A stretch of DNA of 64,000 bases, taken from positions 1 through 64,000 of the forward strand of contig NZ_JBHLWN010000001.1 of assembly GCF_042432825.1 (NCBI RefSeq), in the 5' to 3' direction. Numbering within the stretch: the stretch's first letter is position 1; the number at the start of each line of letters is the position of its first letter. This document shows positions 37,593 to 46,215 of the stretch, piece after piece. Origin of the DNA: Gordoniibacillus chartarius (GTDB lineage Bacteria; Bacillota; Bacilli; Paenibacillales; NBRC-103111). The position numbers and the translations under genes were made by a program. The notes under the pieces are model-generated. The model worked only from the letters and a program-made list of their open reading frames with translations, did no database searches and was not told where the DNA came from.

Positions 37593-38915
37593 ATGAAAAA
37601 AGCATTCAAAGCTTCTCTGTTAACGCTTTCAACCGCAGTCGCCCTGGCTGCCTGTACCGCACCGACAGCGACGACGTCGCCGGATCAAACGGCCGAGAAG
37701 AAGCCGCCCGGGCAGACCTCGAACGAGAACGAAATTTTTATTTACACGGTGTATCCTGCGTTCTATGCCAAGGAGGAAATTTGGGAGAAGCAGGTCGGTC
37801 AATATTTAAAGAAGAAGTTTCCGAATTTGACGTTCAAGCATGTGCAGTGGGATAACCCCGGCCGCCAATACAAGGATTTGATCGCAGCCGGAACGATTCC
37901 GGACATCGTCATCGACAACGCGCGCATGAATCTCCATCGGTATATTTTGAAGAACGATCTGCAGTACGACATGACCGACCTGATCAAGAAATACAATTTC
38001 GACACCAGCGCTTTGAACCCGGCGGCGATGGCCCAAATGAAGAACGTAACGCCGGAAGGCAAAATCTACGGCCTGCCGTTCCAGCTAAGCGATTTCGTGC
38101 TGTTCTACAATAAGGATATTTTCGATAAGTTCGGCATCGATTATCCGAAGGACGGCATGACCTACGACGAGATTTATGAGCTTGCGAAGCGGCTGACCCG
38201 TGTCGAAGGCGAAAACACGTACAAGGGCTACCAGCACCATCCGGGCCTGTACATGACTTACAATCAGCTCTCGCTGTCCCCGCTCAGCCTGACCGAAGAC
38301 AAGGCCGAGCTGAACACGCCGGGCTGGAAGAAGCAGGTCGACAACCTGCGCAGATTTTACGAGATTCCGGCTAACCAGTTTACATCGGTAGACGATTTCC
38401 CGAAAGGGAAAATCGCGATGGCCGTACACGTTTCGGAGAAGATCGTACAGTGGTATGAACAGAACAAAAACCTGAATTTCGATATCGCCGCCATGCCGTC
38501 CTTCGCGGATGCTCCGGGCGTCAAGGCGCAGCCTAACATGTATGCGGCTTATATTACGAAGCAATCGACGAAGAAGGATCAGGCGTTCCAGGTGATTCAG
38601 TATTTGCTTTCCGAGGAGATGCAGATCAATTTCGCCAAGGAAGGCATTATCGGGCCGCTCCAAACGCCTAAGGTCCAAGAAGCGTTCGGGCAAAATCTGC
38701 CGCAAATGCAGGGCAAGCATACGCAGGCGATCTTCTACGGCAAGAACGCCATGCCGCCGGCGGCACGGGCGAACGGTTTGACGTATATCGACGTTCCGGT
38801 GCACGGCGTGTTCCAGCCGCTGATCTTCGGCGAGTCGAAAGATTCGGTAACCGCGCTTCGGATGGTGGAAGAGTCGTCGACCAAAGGGATTCAAACCGAG
38901 AAGGCCGCACAATAG
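37593..38915 (+). CDS. Lipoprotein sugar-binding protein, paralogue 1 of 3
   Basis: The 440-residue family 1 solute-binding protein has lipobox LAAC with C21 and a short Thr/Pro linker. The mature domain opens IFIYTVYPAFYAKEEIWEKQ and carries WDNPGRQYKDLIAAGTIPDI, VLFYNKDIFDKFGIDYPKDG and ELAKRLTRVEG. It captures a sugar ligand outside the cell. Two close paralogues follow, and no permease is adjacent; the permeases at 33383-35228 are the likely partners. The ribosome site GGGAGG ends 14 nt before ATG 37593, unusually far. An ATT at 37587, two codons earlier, would give ideal spacing. Promoter site 3 and a cre-like site lie upstream. Confidence 0.88.
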   Translation: MKKAFKASLLTLSTAVALAACTAPTATTSPDQTAEKKPPGQTSNENEIFIYTVYPAFYAKEEIWEKQVGQYLKKKFPNLTFKHVQWDNPGRQYKDLIAAGTIPDIVIDNARMNLHRYILKNDLQYDMTDLIKKYNFDTSALNPAAMAQMKNVTPEGKIYGLPFQLSDFVLFYNKDIFDKFGIDYPKDGMTYDEIYELAKRLTRVEGENTYKGYQHHPGLYMTYNQLSLSPLSLTEDKAELNTPGWKKQVDNLRRFYEIPANQFTSVDDFPKGKIAMAVHVSEKIVQWYEQNKNLNFDIAAMPSFADAPGVKAQPNMYAAYITKQSTKKDQAFQVIQYLLSEEMQINFAKEGIIGPLQTPKVQEAFGQNLPQMQGKHTQAIFYGKNAMPPAARANGLTYIDVPVHGVFQPLIFGESKDSVTALRMVEESSTKGIQTEKAAQ

Positions 38916-38925
38916 CGATAGGGCG

Positions 38926-38958
38926 CGAAAGGCTCCTGCCGTAAGGAGGGGCCTTTCG
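38926..38958 (+). other. Hairpin between binding-protein and lipoprotein genes
   Basis: CGAAAGG and CTCCT pair with AGGAG and CCTTTCG across a short loop, with a GG bulge, 10 nt after the stop at 38915. No U-tract follows, so it is probably a 3' stabilising or attenuating hairpin. Such structures often keep the binding-protein message in excess over downstream genes. Confidence 0.45.
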
Positions 38959-38986
38959 GCAAGCAACCAGCATAAGGGAGGAACGT

Positions 38987-40099
38987 ATGGTGAAACGTTT
39001 TTTGGTTTTCCTGATTGCGGCTTTCATGGCATTGTCGTTGTTCGCCTGCTCGTCGGGCAATACGGAGCAGACGGCGAGTACGCCTAAGGTTGAGGAGGCA
39101 GCTCCGTCTCCGGCAGGGTCTAATACTGCGCCGGCCACGACGGAACAGGCGAAGCCGGCGGAGCCGGCACCGTCGCAAGATGCGTCGAAGGCTCCGGATG
39201 CATCGGCTCAAGCTCCGTCTCCGGCAAACGGCAGTTCTGCTTCAGGGGCGCCTGCAGCGGGGGATACTTCCAAGCCAGCTCCCGCCGGTGAGGCTTCCAA
39301 GCCGGCCTCCGCCGAGCCATCCGGAAGCAAGACCCCGGCGCCCGAACCGTCCAAATCCAATCCGCAGCCAGCAGCCCCCCCGAAACAGGAGCCGCCGGCA
39401 CAGCAGCCGCCGGCGCAGCAGCCAGCTCCCGCTAAACCGGACCCGGCTCCCGCTGCAAAGCCGGAAATTTCGCCGCAAGGGAAGAAGCTGCTGTTCGTAG
39501 GCCGGGACCAAGATCCGCTTCCGGCGGAAGACCAAGCGATCATGGACCGGCTGAAGAAGATGGGCTTCTCCGTAACGCACTCGATCGATAGAGAGTTTAC
39601 CGCCGACGCGACCAAAGGCTACGACATGATCTACATCAGCCAGACGATGAACTCCAAATTTCTGAAGGGCGGCGTAATGAAGGATGTCGCCATTCCGACC
39701 CTCTATGTAAAGAACCACGGGATGTTTTATTTAGGCTTGTCTTCTGTCGAGGAAAATACAACGGTGAAGAAGAGCAAAACGATCGAGATCGTCGATGCCA
39801 GCCACAAAATTGCCGCCGGTCTCTCCGGCACGGTGGACGTGTATAAGGAAATCGGCGACAATTTCGGCGTCAGCTACGGAGTTCCGGGGAAAGAAGCGAA
39901 GGTCGTGGCAACGGTTCCCGGCGATAAGACGAAGGCGGCGCTGTACTACTACGACAAAGGGGCGAAGGCGGACAACGGCTATGTGACCAAAGCGCGTGTT
40001 TCGTTCTACTACTGGAGCAACGGCATGCACGAGAACTCAACCGACGCCGGCTGGAAGCTGTGGGATAATATCGTGCTTTGGACGCTTCAAAACGGATAA
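38987..40099 (+). CDS. Lipoprotein with long Pro/Ala stalk and ThuA/glutaminase-like domain, family member 4
   Basis: The 370-residue protein has lipobox LFAC with C21. Residues about 22-160 are a disordered stalk rich in Ala, Pro, Ser and Lys, with short repeats such as PAQQPPAQQPA. The family domain follows: KKLLFVGRDQDPL, MIYISQTMNSKFL, ASHKIAAGL, VVATVPGDKTKAALYYYDKGA and GWKLWDNIVLWTLQNG. It is closest to member 5, sharing LYVKNHGMFYLGLSS-like sequence. The stalk is long enough to carry the domain well out into the peptidoglycan. It sits between two binding-protein paralogues, which suggests a shared job in substrate capture. Confidence 0.75.
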   Translation: MVKRFLVFLIAAFMALSLFACSSGNTEQTASTPKVEEAAPSPAGSNTAPATTEQAKPAEPAPSQDASKAPDASAQAPSPANGSSASGAPAAGDTSKPAPAGEASKPASAEPSGSKTPAPEPSKSNPQPAAPPKQEPPAQQPPAQQPAPAKPDPAPAAKPEISPQGKKLLFVGRDQDPLPAEDQAIMDRLKKMGFSVTHSIDREFTADATKGYDMIYISQTMNSKFLKGGVMKDVAIPTLYVKNHGMFYLGLSSVEENTTVKKSKTIEIVDASHKIAAGLSGTVDVYKEIGDNFGVSYGVPGKEAKVVATVPGDKTKAALYYYDKGAKADNGYVTKARVSFYYWSNGMHENSTDAGWKLWDNIVLWTLQNG

Positions 40100-40117
40100 G
40101 GAGGGCGATGGTTCGGA

Positions 40118-41464
40118 ATGGTCGATCATGCGAAACGGCTGATCGCGCTTCTCGCTTCGCTTGCTTTGTTATCGGCTTGCGAAGCGTCGCCGGTCGGCAA
40201 TACCGCCGATAATTCGGAAGGGAAGCCTAAAGCCTCGGAGTCCCCGCCGAACGAGCTGCTGATCTATACGGTGAATCCCCCCTACTTTGCCAAAGAGGAG
40301 GTGTTCGACAAGCAGATTGGACAATTCCTGAAGAAGAAGTTTCCGGACATCACGATCAAGCACATTCATTGGGATAATCCGGGCCGGCAGTACAAGGATT
40401 TGATTGCGGCCGGCACGATCCCCGACATTATTTTCGATAATACCCGGATGAACGTGCAGCGGTGGATATTCGCCAACGATCTTCAGTACGATATCAGCGA
40501 TCTGATCAAAAAGTACAATTTCGATACGACCAAGCTGAATCCGGCGCAGGTCGCCCAGATGAAGAATTTGACCCCGGAGGGAAAGCTGTTCGGTCTGCCG
40601 TATAATAATAACGATTTCGTGTTGTTCTACAACAAGGATATCTTCGATAAATTCGGCGTGGACTATCCGAAGGACGGAATGACTTACGACGAAATCTACG
40701 AGCTGGCCAAGAGGCTCACTCGCGTCGAGGGAGAAATTACATACAAGGGCTTCTCTCAAAATCCGGGCCACTATATGAACTACAACCAGCTGTCGCTGTC
40801 GCCTCTCAGCTTAACCGAAGACAAAGCCAGCTTGAACACGCCGGAATGGAAAAAGGTTGTCGATAACTTGAGACGCTTCTACGACATCCCGGCCAACCAG
40901 TTCGATACGGTGGAAACGTTCGCCACGAAGGGCAACATCGCGATGGCTGTCGCGACGGTGGACCATCTCGTATCCTTCTATGAGCAGAACAAGAACTTGA
41001 ACTTCGATATCGTGTCCGTGCCTTCCTTCGCCGAGGCGCCGAATTCCAGGTATCAGCCGAACGTGTACTCGATGTATATCACGAAGCAGTCGACCAAGAA
41101 GGATCTGGCGTTTCAGGCGATTGCGGCGATCCTGTCGGAGGAGCATCAGATCGAACTAGCGAAAGAAGGCGTGATCGGGCCGCTCGAAACGAAAGCGGTG
41201 CAGGAGGCGTTCGGACAAAACCTGCCGCAAATGAACGGCAAGCACGTTTCCTCGATCTACTTCGGCAAAACCGCCATGCCTCCGCCGGCGCGGGCTGCAG
41301 GCCTTACCTGGTATGACGTGCCGATGCAGAACGTATTCCAGCCGCTGATTTTCAAGGAATCGAAGGATTCCGTAACGGCGCTGAGAATGATCGAGGAGCA
41401 AAGTACGAAAGCGATTCAGACGGAGAAGGCGTCCAAATCAGGAAACACAACAGGCGGCAACTGA
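40118..41464 (+). CDS. Lipoprotein sugar-binding protein, paralogue 2 of 3
   Basis: The 448-residue protein has lipobox LSAC with C21. It is closely similar to the third paralogue: shared stretches include NPGRQYKDLIAAGTIPDI, GLPYNNNDFVLFYNKDIFDK and RVEGEITYKGFSQ. AAGGAGGG lies about 11 nt before the ATG. The ligand is probably related to those of paralogues 1 and 3; the N-terminal lobe sequence WIFANDLQYDISDLIKKYNF is where they differ only modestly. Co-transcription with 37593-40099 is likely, since the gap is 18 nt. Confidence 0.88.
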   Translation: MVDHAKRLIALLASLALLSACEASPVGNTADNSEGKPKASESPPNELLIYTVNPPYFAKEEVFDKQIGQFLKKKFPDITIKHIHWDNPGRQYKDLIAAGTIPDIIFDNTRMNVQRWIFANDLQYDISDLIKKYNFDTTKLNPAQVAQMKNLTPEGKLFGLPYNNNDFVLFYNKDIFDKFGVDYPKDGMTYDEIYELAKRLTRVEGEITYKGFSQNPGHYMNYNQLSLSPLSLTEDKASLNTPEWKKVVDNLRRFYDIPANQFDTVETFATKGNIAMAVATVDHLVSFYEQNKNLNFDIVSVPSFAEAPNSRYQPNVYSMYITKQSTKKDLAFQAIAAILSEEHQIELAKEGVIGPLETKAVQEAFGQNLPQMNGKHVSSIYFGKTAMPPPARAAGLTWYDVPMQNVFQPLIFKESKDSVTALRMIEEQSTKAIQTEKASKSGNTTGGN

Positions 41465-41497
41465 GCCGGAGGCACGTTCCGCGAGGAGGTGGGAAGG

Positions 41498-42838
41498 TTG
41501 GGTAGGCCGCTCGGCAGGATTCTCGCATTAACGCTGACGATCGTCTTAACGGCCGGTTGTACGGAGGTGCCGGTCGGGGATGCCAAGCCAGGCGGAACGG
41601 GGGAGCAATCCCCGAGCCGCCAATCGGCCGACAACGAGCTGCTGATTTACACCGTATGGCCGGCTTATTATGTGAAAGAAGAAATTTTTCAGAAGCAGAT
41701 CGGCGATTATATCCGGAAGAAGTTTCCCGATATCACCGTGAAGCATATCGCCTGGGATAATCCCGGTCGGCAGTATAAAGATTTGATTGCCGCCGGCACC
41801 ATCCCCGATATCATCATGGACGACACGCGCATGAACGTGCAGCGGTATATTATCGATAACGACCTGCATTACGACATGACCGAACTGATCAAGAAATACA
41901 ACTTCGACACGAGCAAGTTCAATCCGGCGCACATGGCGCAGATGAGGAACTTGACCCCGGACGGCAAGCTGTACGGTCTTCCTTTTTACAACAACGATTA
42001 CGTCTTGTTCTATAATAAGGATATTTTCGATAAGTTCGGTGTCGATTATCCAAGGGACGGCATGACGTATGATGAGATTTACGAGCTCGCCAAGAGACTG
42101 ACGCGCGTAGAAGGGGAAATCACCTATAAAGGATTTTCCCAGCATCCCGGGCATTACTTGAATTTTAACCAGCTTTCGCTGTCACCGCTCAGCCGGACGG
42201 AGGACAAAGCCGATTTGAGCGCGCCCGGCTGGAAGCTGCTAGTCGACAACATGCGCCGGTTTTACGAGATTCCGGCCAACCAGTTCGATACGGTCGAGAC
42301 GTTCGCTTCCAAGCCAAGTCTGGCGATGGCCGTAGCTAGCGTGAGCGATCATGTCGTCAAGTTCCACGAAGCGAACAAAAGCCTGAATTACGATTTCGTG
42401 TCCGTCCCATCTTTCCCTGACGCCCCCGGTATCAAGTACCAGCCTAATGTATATTCCATGTACATTACGAAACAGTCGACGAAGAAGGATCTTGCTTTCC
42501 AGGTCATCGCCGCCTTGCTGTCCGAGGAGCATCAGATCGAGCTGGCGAAGGAAGGGGTAATCGGACCGCTGGAAACCGAGGCCATTAAATCGGCGTTCGG
42601 ACAAAACTTGCCGCAATTGCAGGGCAAGAATATCCAGTCGGTGTTTTACGGCAACAATGCGATGCCGCCTCCGGCCCGCCAAGAGGGTCTCGTATGGTAT
42701 GACGCCATCCTGCAAAATATCTTCCAGCCGCTCATCTTCAGCGAATCGAAGGATTCCGTAACGGCGCTGCGCATGACGGAAGAGAAGACGACGAAAGAAA
42801 TCGAGCAAAAGAAAGCCGATAAGGCTCTATCCGATTAA
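41498..42838 (+). CDS. Lipoprotein sugar-binding protein, paralogue 3 of 3, TTG start
   Basis: The 446-residue protein is read from TTG 41498, which lies 7 nt after GAGGAGGT (41483-41490). The in-frame GTG at 41489 is part of that ribosome site, so it is rejected. Lipobox TAGC places the lipid on C21, the same position as in paralogues 1 and 2, which supports this start. The mature domain matches paralogue 2 over its whole length. It ends the operon; no convincing terminator is seen in the 134 nt before the next gene. Confidence 0.87.
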   Translation: MGRPLGRILALTLTIVLTAGCTEVPVGDAKPGGTGEQSPSRQSADNELLIYTVWPAYYVKEEIFQKQIGDYIRKKFPDITVKHIAWDNPGRQYKDLIAAGTIPDIIMDDTRMNVQRYIIDNDLHYDMTELIKKYNFDTSKFNPAHMAQMRNLTPDGKLYGLPFYNNDYVLFYNKDIFDKFGVDYPRDGMTYDEIYELAKRLTRVEGEITYKGFSQHPGHYLNFNQLSLSPLSRTEDKADLSAPGWKLLVDNMRRFYEIPANQFDTVETFASKPSLAMAVASVSDHVVKFHEANKSLNYDFVSVPSFPDAPGIKYQPNVYSMYITKQSTKKDLAFQVIAALLSEEHQIELAKEGVIGPLETEAIKSAFGQNLPQLQGKNIQSVFYGNNAMPPPARQEGLVWYDAILQNIFQPLIFSESKDSVTALRMTEEKTTKEIEQKKADKALSD

Positions 42839-42871
42839 TACGGCTTGTAAGCGAACGGATGAAGCGATGAA

Positions 42872-42922
42872 CCTATAAACTTGCTTCAAAGCCCCTATAA
42901 CAGACGAACCAATCCGTATTAA
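42872..42922 (+). promoter_or_regulatory. Promoter with CCTATAA direct repeat (site 4)
   Basis: Exact CCTATAA boxes lie at 42872-42878 and 42894-42900, 22 bp apart (one more than elsewhere). A possible -10, TATTAA, lies at 42917-42922. It precedes the operon of the SLH lipoprotein-like domain protein and the MacAB/Lol-like system. Confidence 0.6.
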
Positions 42923-42972
42923 GTTTAATATCATCAGTACAACTAAAACTTGCGTTGGGATGGTGAACAGTT

Positions 42973-44373
42973 TTGAAGAAGCTTACGCTTTCGGTAATTG
43001 CTTTGCTGATTGTGTCACTCGTTTTGCTGCCATTCGCATTTGCCGCCGAGACCGGCTCGGGCAGCGCTTCCGCCGTGAAGAGGGCGGACGATTTCGTGGA
43101 TTTGAAAGATTTGCCGCAGGACGAGAAGGATAAATTCGATGCGATGATTCAGGGCGGCGTATTCAACGGCATGACCGAGGATACGTTCGGGCTTGACGTC
43201 AAAATGAACCGCGCCCAGTTTGCTAAAGTGGCCTCCATAATTTTTAAATTGTCTGTTGATGAAGCGCTTACAGCATCCTCGTTCGAAGACGTCAAAGCGG
43301 GTGACTGGTCGCTGCCTTATATTGAAGCGCTTAAGAAAGCGGGGCTTACGAACGGCTACGATGCCGAAGGGAAACAGTACAATCCTAACGGCGAAGTATC
43401 CCGCCAAGAGCTTGCCGCTTTCCTGATCCGCGGTCTCGGACTCGAGGAAGAGGCCAAAGCTGCGGAGCCGGTTTCGGATTCGACCGTTGACGACTGGGCG
43501 AAAGGCTATGCAGCGCTTGCGCTGGAGAAAAACCTGCTTGCCAAACTGGATAACGGTACGTTCGGCGGCAAACAGTCGGCGACCCGTAAAATGCTGGCGC
43601 TGGCGAGCTATGCGGCAAAGCAAATTTTTGAAGGCGGTTCCGTCGGCGGAAACGAAGGCGGCGGTTCGACGGCAACGCCGCCGCCGGCGACAAACCCGGG
43701 AGATACCCCGGCCGGGACGGACGGCAAAATTTCGCCGGAAGGCAAGAAAATGCTGTTCATTACGCGGCAAAGCAACCAAATGGCGACGCTGAGCAGCAAT
43801 CCGGAAGACGAGAAGATTATCGCCCGCATGAAGGCACTCGGATTCCGCGTGACCTGGATCAACTGCGATAAAGTGACGCTGGAGAAGACGGCAGGCTACG
43901 ATATCATCTACGTCAGTGCTACGGTCAATTCGAAGTATTTCCGATCGGCATGGATGAAGGATGTAGCGATTCCGACCGTTTACGCCAAAAATCACGGTAT
44001 GTATTATCTCGGCCTTTCCTCTCAAGAAGAGAACACGAATGAGTACAACATCAAGTCGATCAGCATCGCGGATCCGAAGGATGAAGCTGCGGCCGGTCTG
44101 TCCGGTGCAGTCGATGTGCTGAGAACGACCGATCCCAAAACCGCCCTTGCCTATGGGATTCCCGGTAAAGAAGCGAAGAAGGTGGCGACGATCCCCGGCA
44201 AGGATAAGCTGTCGCCGTTGTATTACTACAATAAGGGCTCCAAGGCCGACAGCGGCTTTGAAGTGAAGGCGCGCACTTCGTACATCTTCATATCCGGGAG
44301 CAATGACAACTTGACCGATGATGCATTGAAGCTGCTGGACAATCTCGTCGTGTTTACGCTTCAGAATAAGTAA
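42973..44373 (+). CDS. SLH-anchored protein with ThuA/glutaminase-like domain, family member 5
   Basis: The 466-residue protein starts at TTG 42973 behind a weak GGGATGGTGA. A signal peptide (LLPFAFA, cleavage near residue 24) is followed by three SLH repeats at about 37-210, with MNRAQFAKVASII, SRQELAAFLIRGLGL and ATRKMLALASYAA. A Gly/Thr/Pro linker (about 220-250) leads to the family domain: KKMLFITRQSNQM, IIYVSATVNSKYF, YAKNHGMYYLGLSS, GIPGKEAKKVATIPG, LLDNLVVFTLQNK. SLH repeats bind secondary wall polymer, so this member is held at the S-layer instead of the membrane. It heads the operon that encodes the exporter-like system. Confidence 0.82.
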   Translation: MKKLTLSVIALLIVSLVLLPFAFAAETGSGSASAVKRADDFVDLKDLPQDEKDKFDAMIQGGVFNGMTEDTFGLDVKMNRAQFAKVASIIFKLSVDEALTASSFEDVKAGDWSLPYIEALKKAGLTNGYDAEGKQYNPNGEVSRQELAAFLIRGLGLEEEAKAAEPVSDSTVDDWAKGYAALALEKNLLAKLDNGTFGGKQSATRKMLALASYAAKQIFEGGSVGGNEGGGSTATPPPATNPGDTPAGTDGKISPEGKKMLFITRQSNQMATLSSNPEDEKIIARMKALGFRVTWINCDKVTLEKTAGYDIIYVSATVNSKYFRSAWMKDVAIPTVYAKNHGMYYLGLSSQEENTNEYNIKSISIADPKDEAAAGLSGAVDVLRTTDPKTALAYGIPGKEAKKVATIPGKDKLSPLYYYNKGSKADSGFEVKARTSYIFISGSNDNLTDDALKLLDNLVVFTLQNK

Positions 44374-44389
44374 CGCCATGTTCCAGTTT

Positions 44390-44409
44390 CCCCGCGGCCT
44401 GCCGCGGGG
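44390..44409 (+). other. GC-rich hairpin after SLH gene
   Basis: CCCCGCGG (44390-44397) and CCGCGGGG (44402-44409) form a perfect 8-bp stem with a CCTG loop, 17 nt after the stop. AGATTCATTT follows, a poor U-tract. It may lower expression of the downstream transporter genes relative to the abundant surface protein. Confidence 0.5.
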
Positions 44410-44454
44410 AGATTCATTTCAGGGAGGATGCGCTGCTTGACAGGAGGGACCGCC

Positions 44455-45148
<694 letters not shown>

Positions 45149-45165
<17 letters not shown>

Positions 45166-46183
45166 TCGAACGGCGCTGTCGCTACTTGGGCTCGGATGGA
45201 TGGCGGCCGTACTCGCCGGATGTTCCTTGCTTCCGGTTGAAGAGCAGGTGCTGAAGCCGTCGCTCGTAGAGCCGGCCAAGGCGACGCTCAGCTTGTATGT
45301 CGTCAAACGCGCCAATATCGCCAAGCAAATTACCGGCGTAGCGACCCTCACGGCAGATAAGATGGATTATTTGTACTTCGAAGATTCCGGGAACAAGCTC
45401 GAATCGATTCATGTGAAGCTGGGAGATGCCGTCCAAGCCGGCGACGTCGTAGCGACGACGGAGACCGGGGATCTCGAGATGAAAATCAGGCTGCAGGAAA
45501 TTGCGGTGGAGAAGAGCCAAATCACGCTGCAGCAGCAGATGATGGACAAAAGCCCCGACGATCCGGAAGTCCGGCTCAAGAAGCTGGATTTGCAGAGCGC
45601 CCATTTGCAGCTCGAGTCGCTGCGCGACCAGCTTAAGCGTTCCAAGCTGACGGCCAAGGTGAGCGGCATCGTGACCTTCCTCGACCCGATTCAGCCGGGT
45701 GATTCCGTTACCGCTTACAAGCAGCTGGTGACGATCTCCGACCCGAGTCAGATGAAGCTCGTCTATACGGCCGGGAGCATCGGCGAACTGTCCGGCGTTG
45801 AGGTCGGGATGGACGCGGAAGTGAAAATCAAGGGGCAGAGCTACGCCGGGAAAGTGGTGCAAACGCCGCTAACCGCACCACCGAACAGCAATAAAGCGAT
45901 ACAGGAAAAAAATAATAAGTCGCTGACGATCGACGTGAAGAATCTGCCTCCGGACATGACGATCGGCGCCCAGGCGGATCTTACGATCGTTACCGAGAAG
46001 AGGGACAATGCGCTGGTCATTCCGCGGGCGGGACTGCGCAGCTATATGGGGCGCGATTACGTGCTCGTGCTTGACGGAGAAAGCCGCAAGGAAATCGACG
46101 TGGAGAAAGGCATCGTCGCTGCGACCGAAGTCGAGATCCTCAAGGGCATCACTGAAGGCCAGCAAATTATATTGAGCAATTAA
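45149..46183 (+). CDS. Lipoprotein membrane-fusion (HlyD/MacA-like) adaptor, TTG start
   Basis: The 344-residue protein is read from TTG 45149, 8 nt after GGAGGA; in-frame ATG 45140 touches that site and ATG 45128 lies before it. The lipobox LAGC at C25 shows it is membrane tethered. Two half lipoyl motifs (SIHVKLGDAVQAGDVVATTE and SGIVTFLDPIQPGDSV) flank a helical hairpin at about 115-175, followed by a beta-barrel domain (PPDMTIGAQADLTIV). This is the MacA-type layout. In a Gram-positive cell it would bridge the permease to extracellular substrate or to the wall. Confidence 0.85.
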
Positions 46184-46215
46184 GAGCCGAGCTTTCCTGC
46201 AGGGAGGGTAACCCT

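Noticed and set aside
39015..39500. Arg-rich frame overlapping the stalked lipoprotein gene
   Set aside because: It is a frame-shifted reading of the Pro/Ala stalk. The lipobox frame has the ribosome site and the C-terminal domain.
42123..42129. Single CCTATAA inside a binding-protein gene
   Set aside because: No second box lies 21-22 bp away and no -10 follows, so it is probably a chance match.
43015..44379. Long open frame on the - strand (454 codons)
   Set aside because: It covers the SLH gene, which has a signal peptide and three SLH repeats. No domain is seen in the antisense translation.
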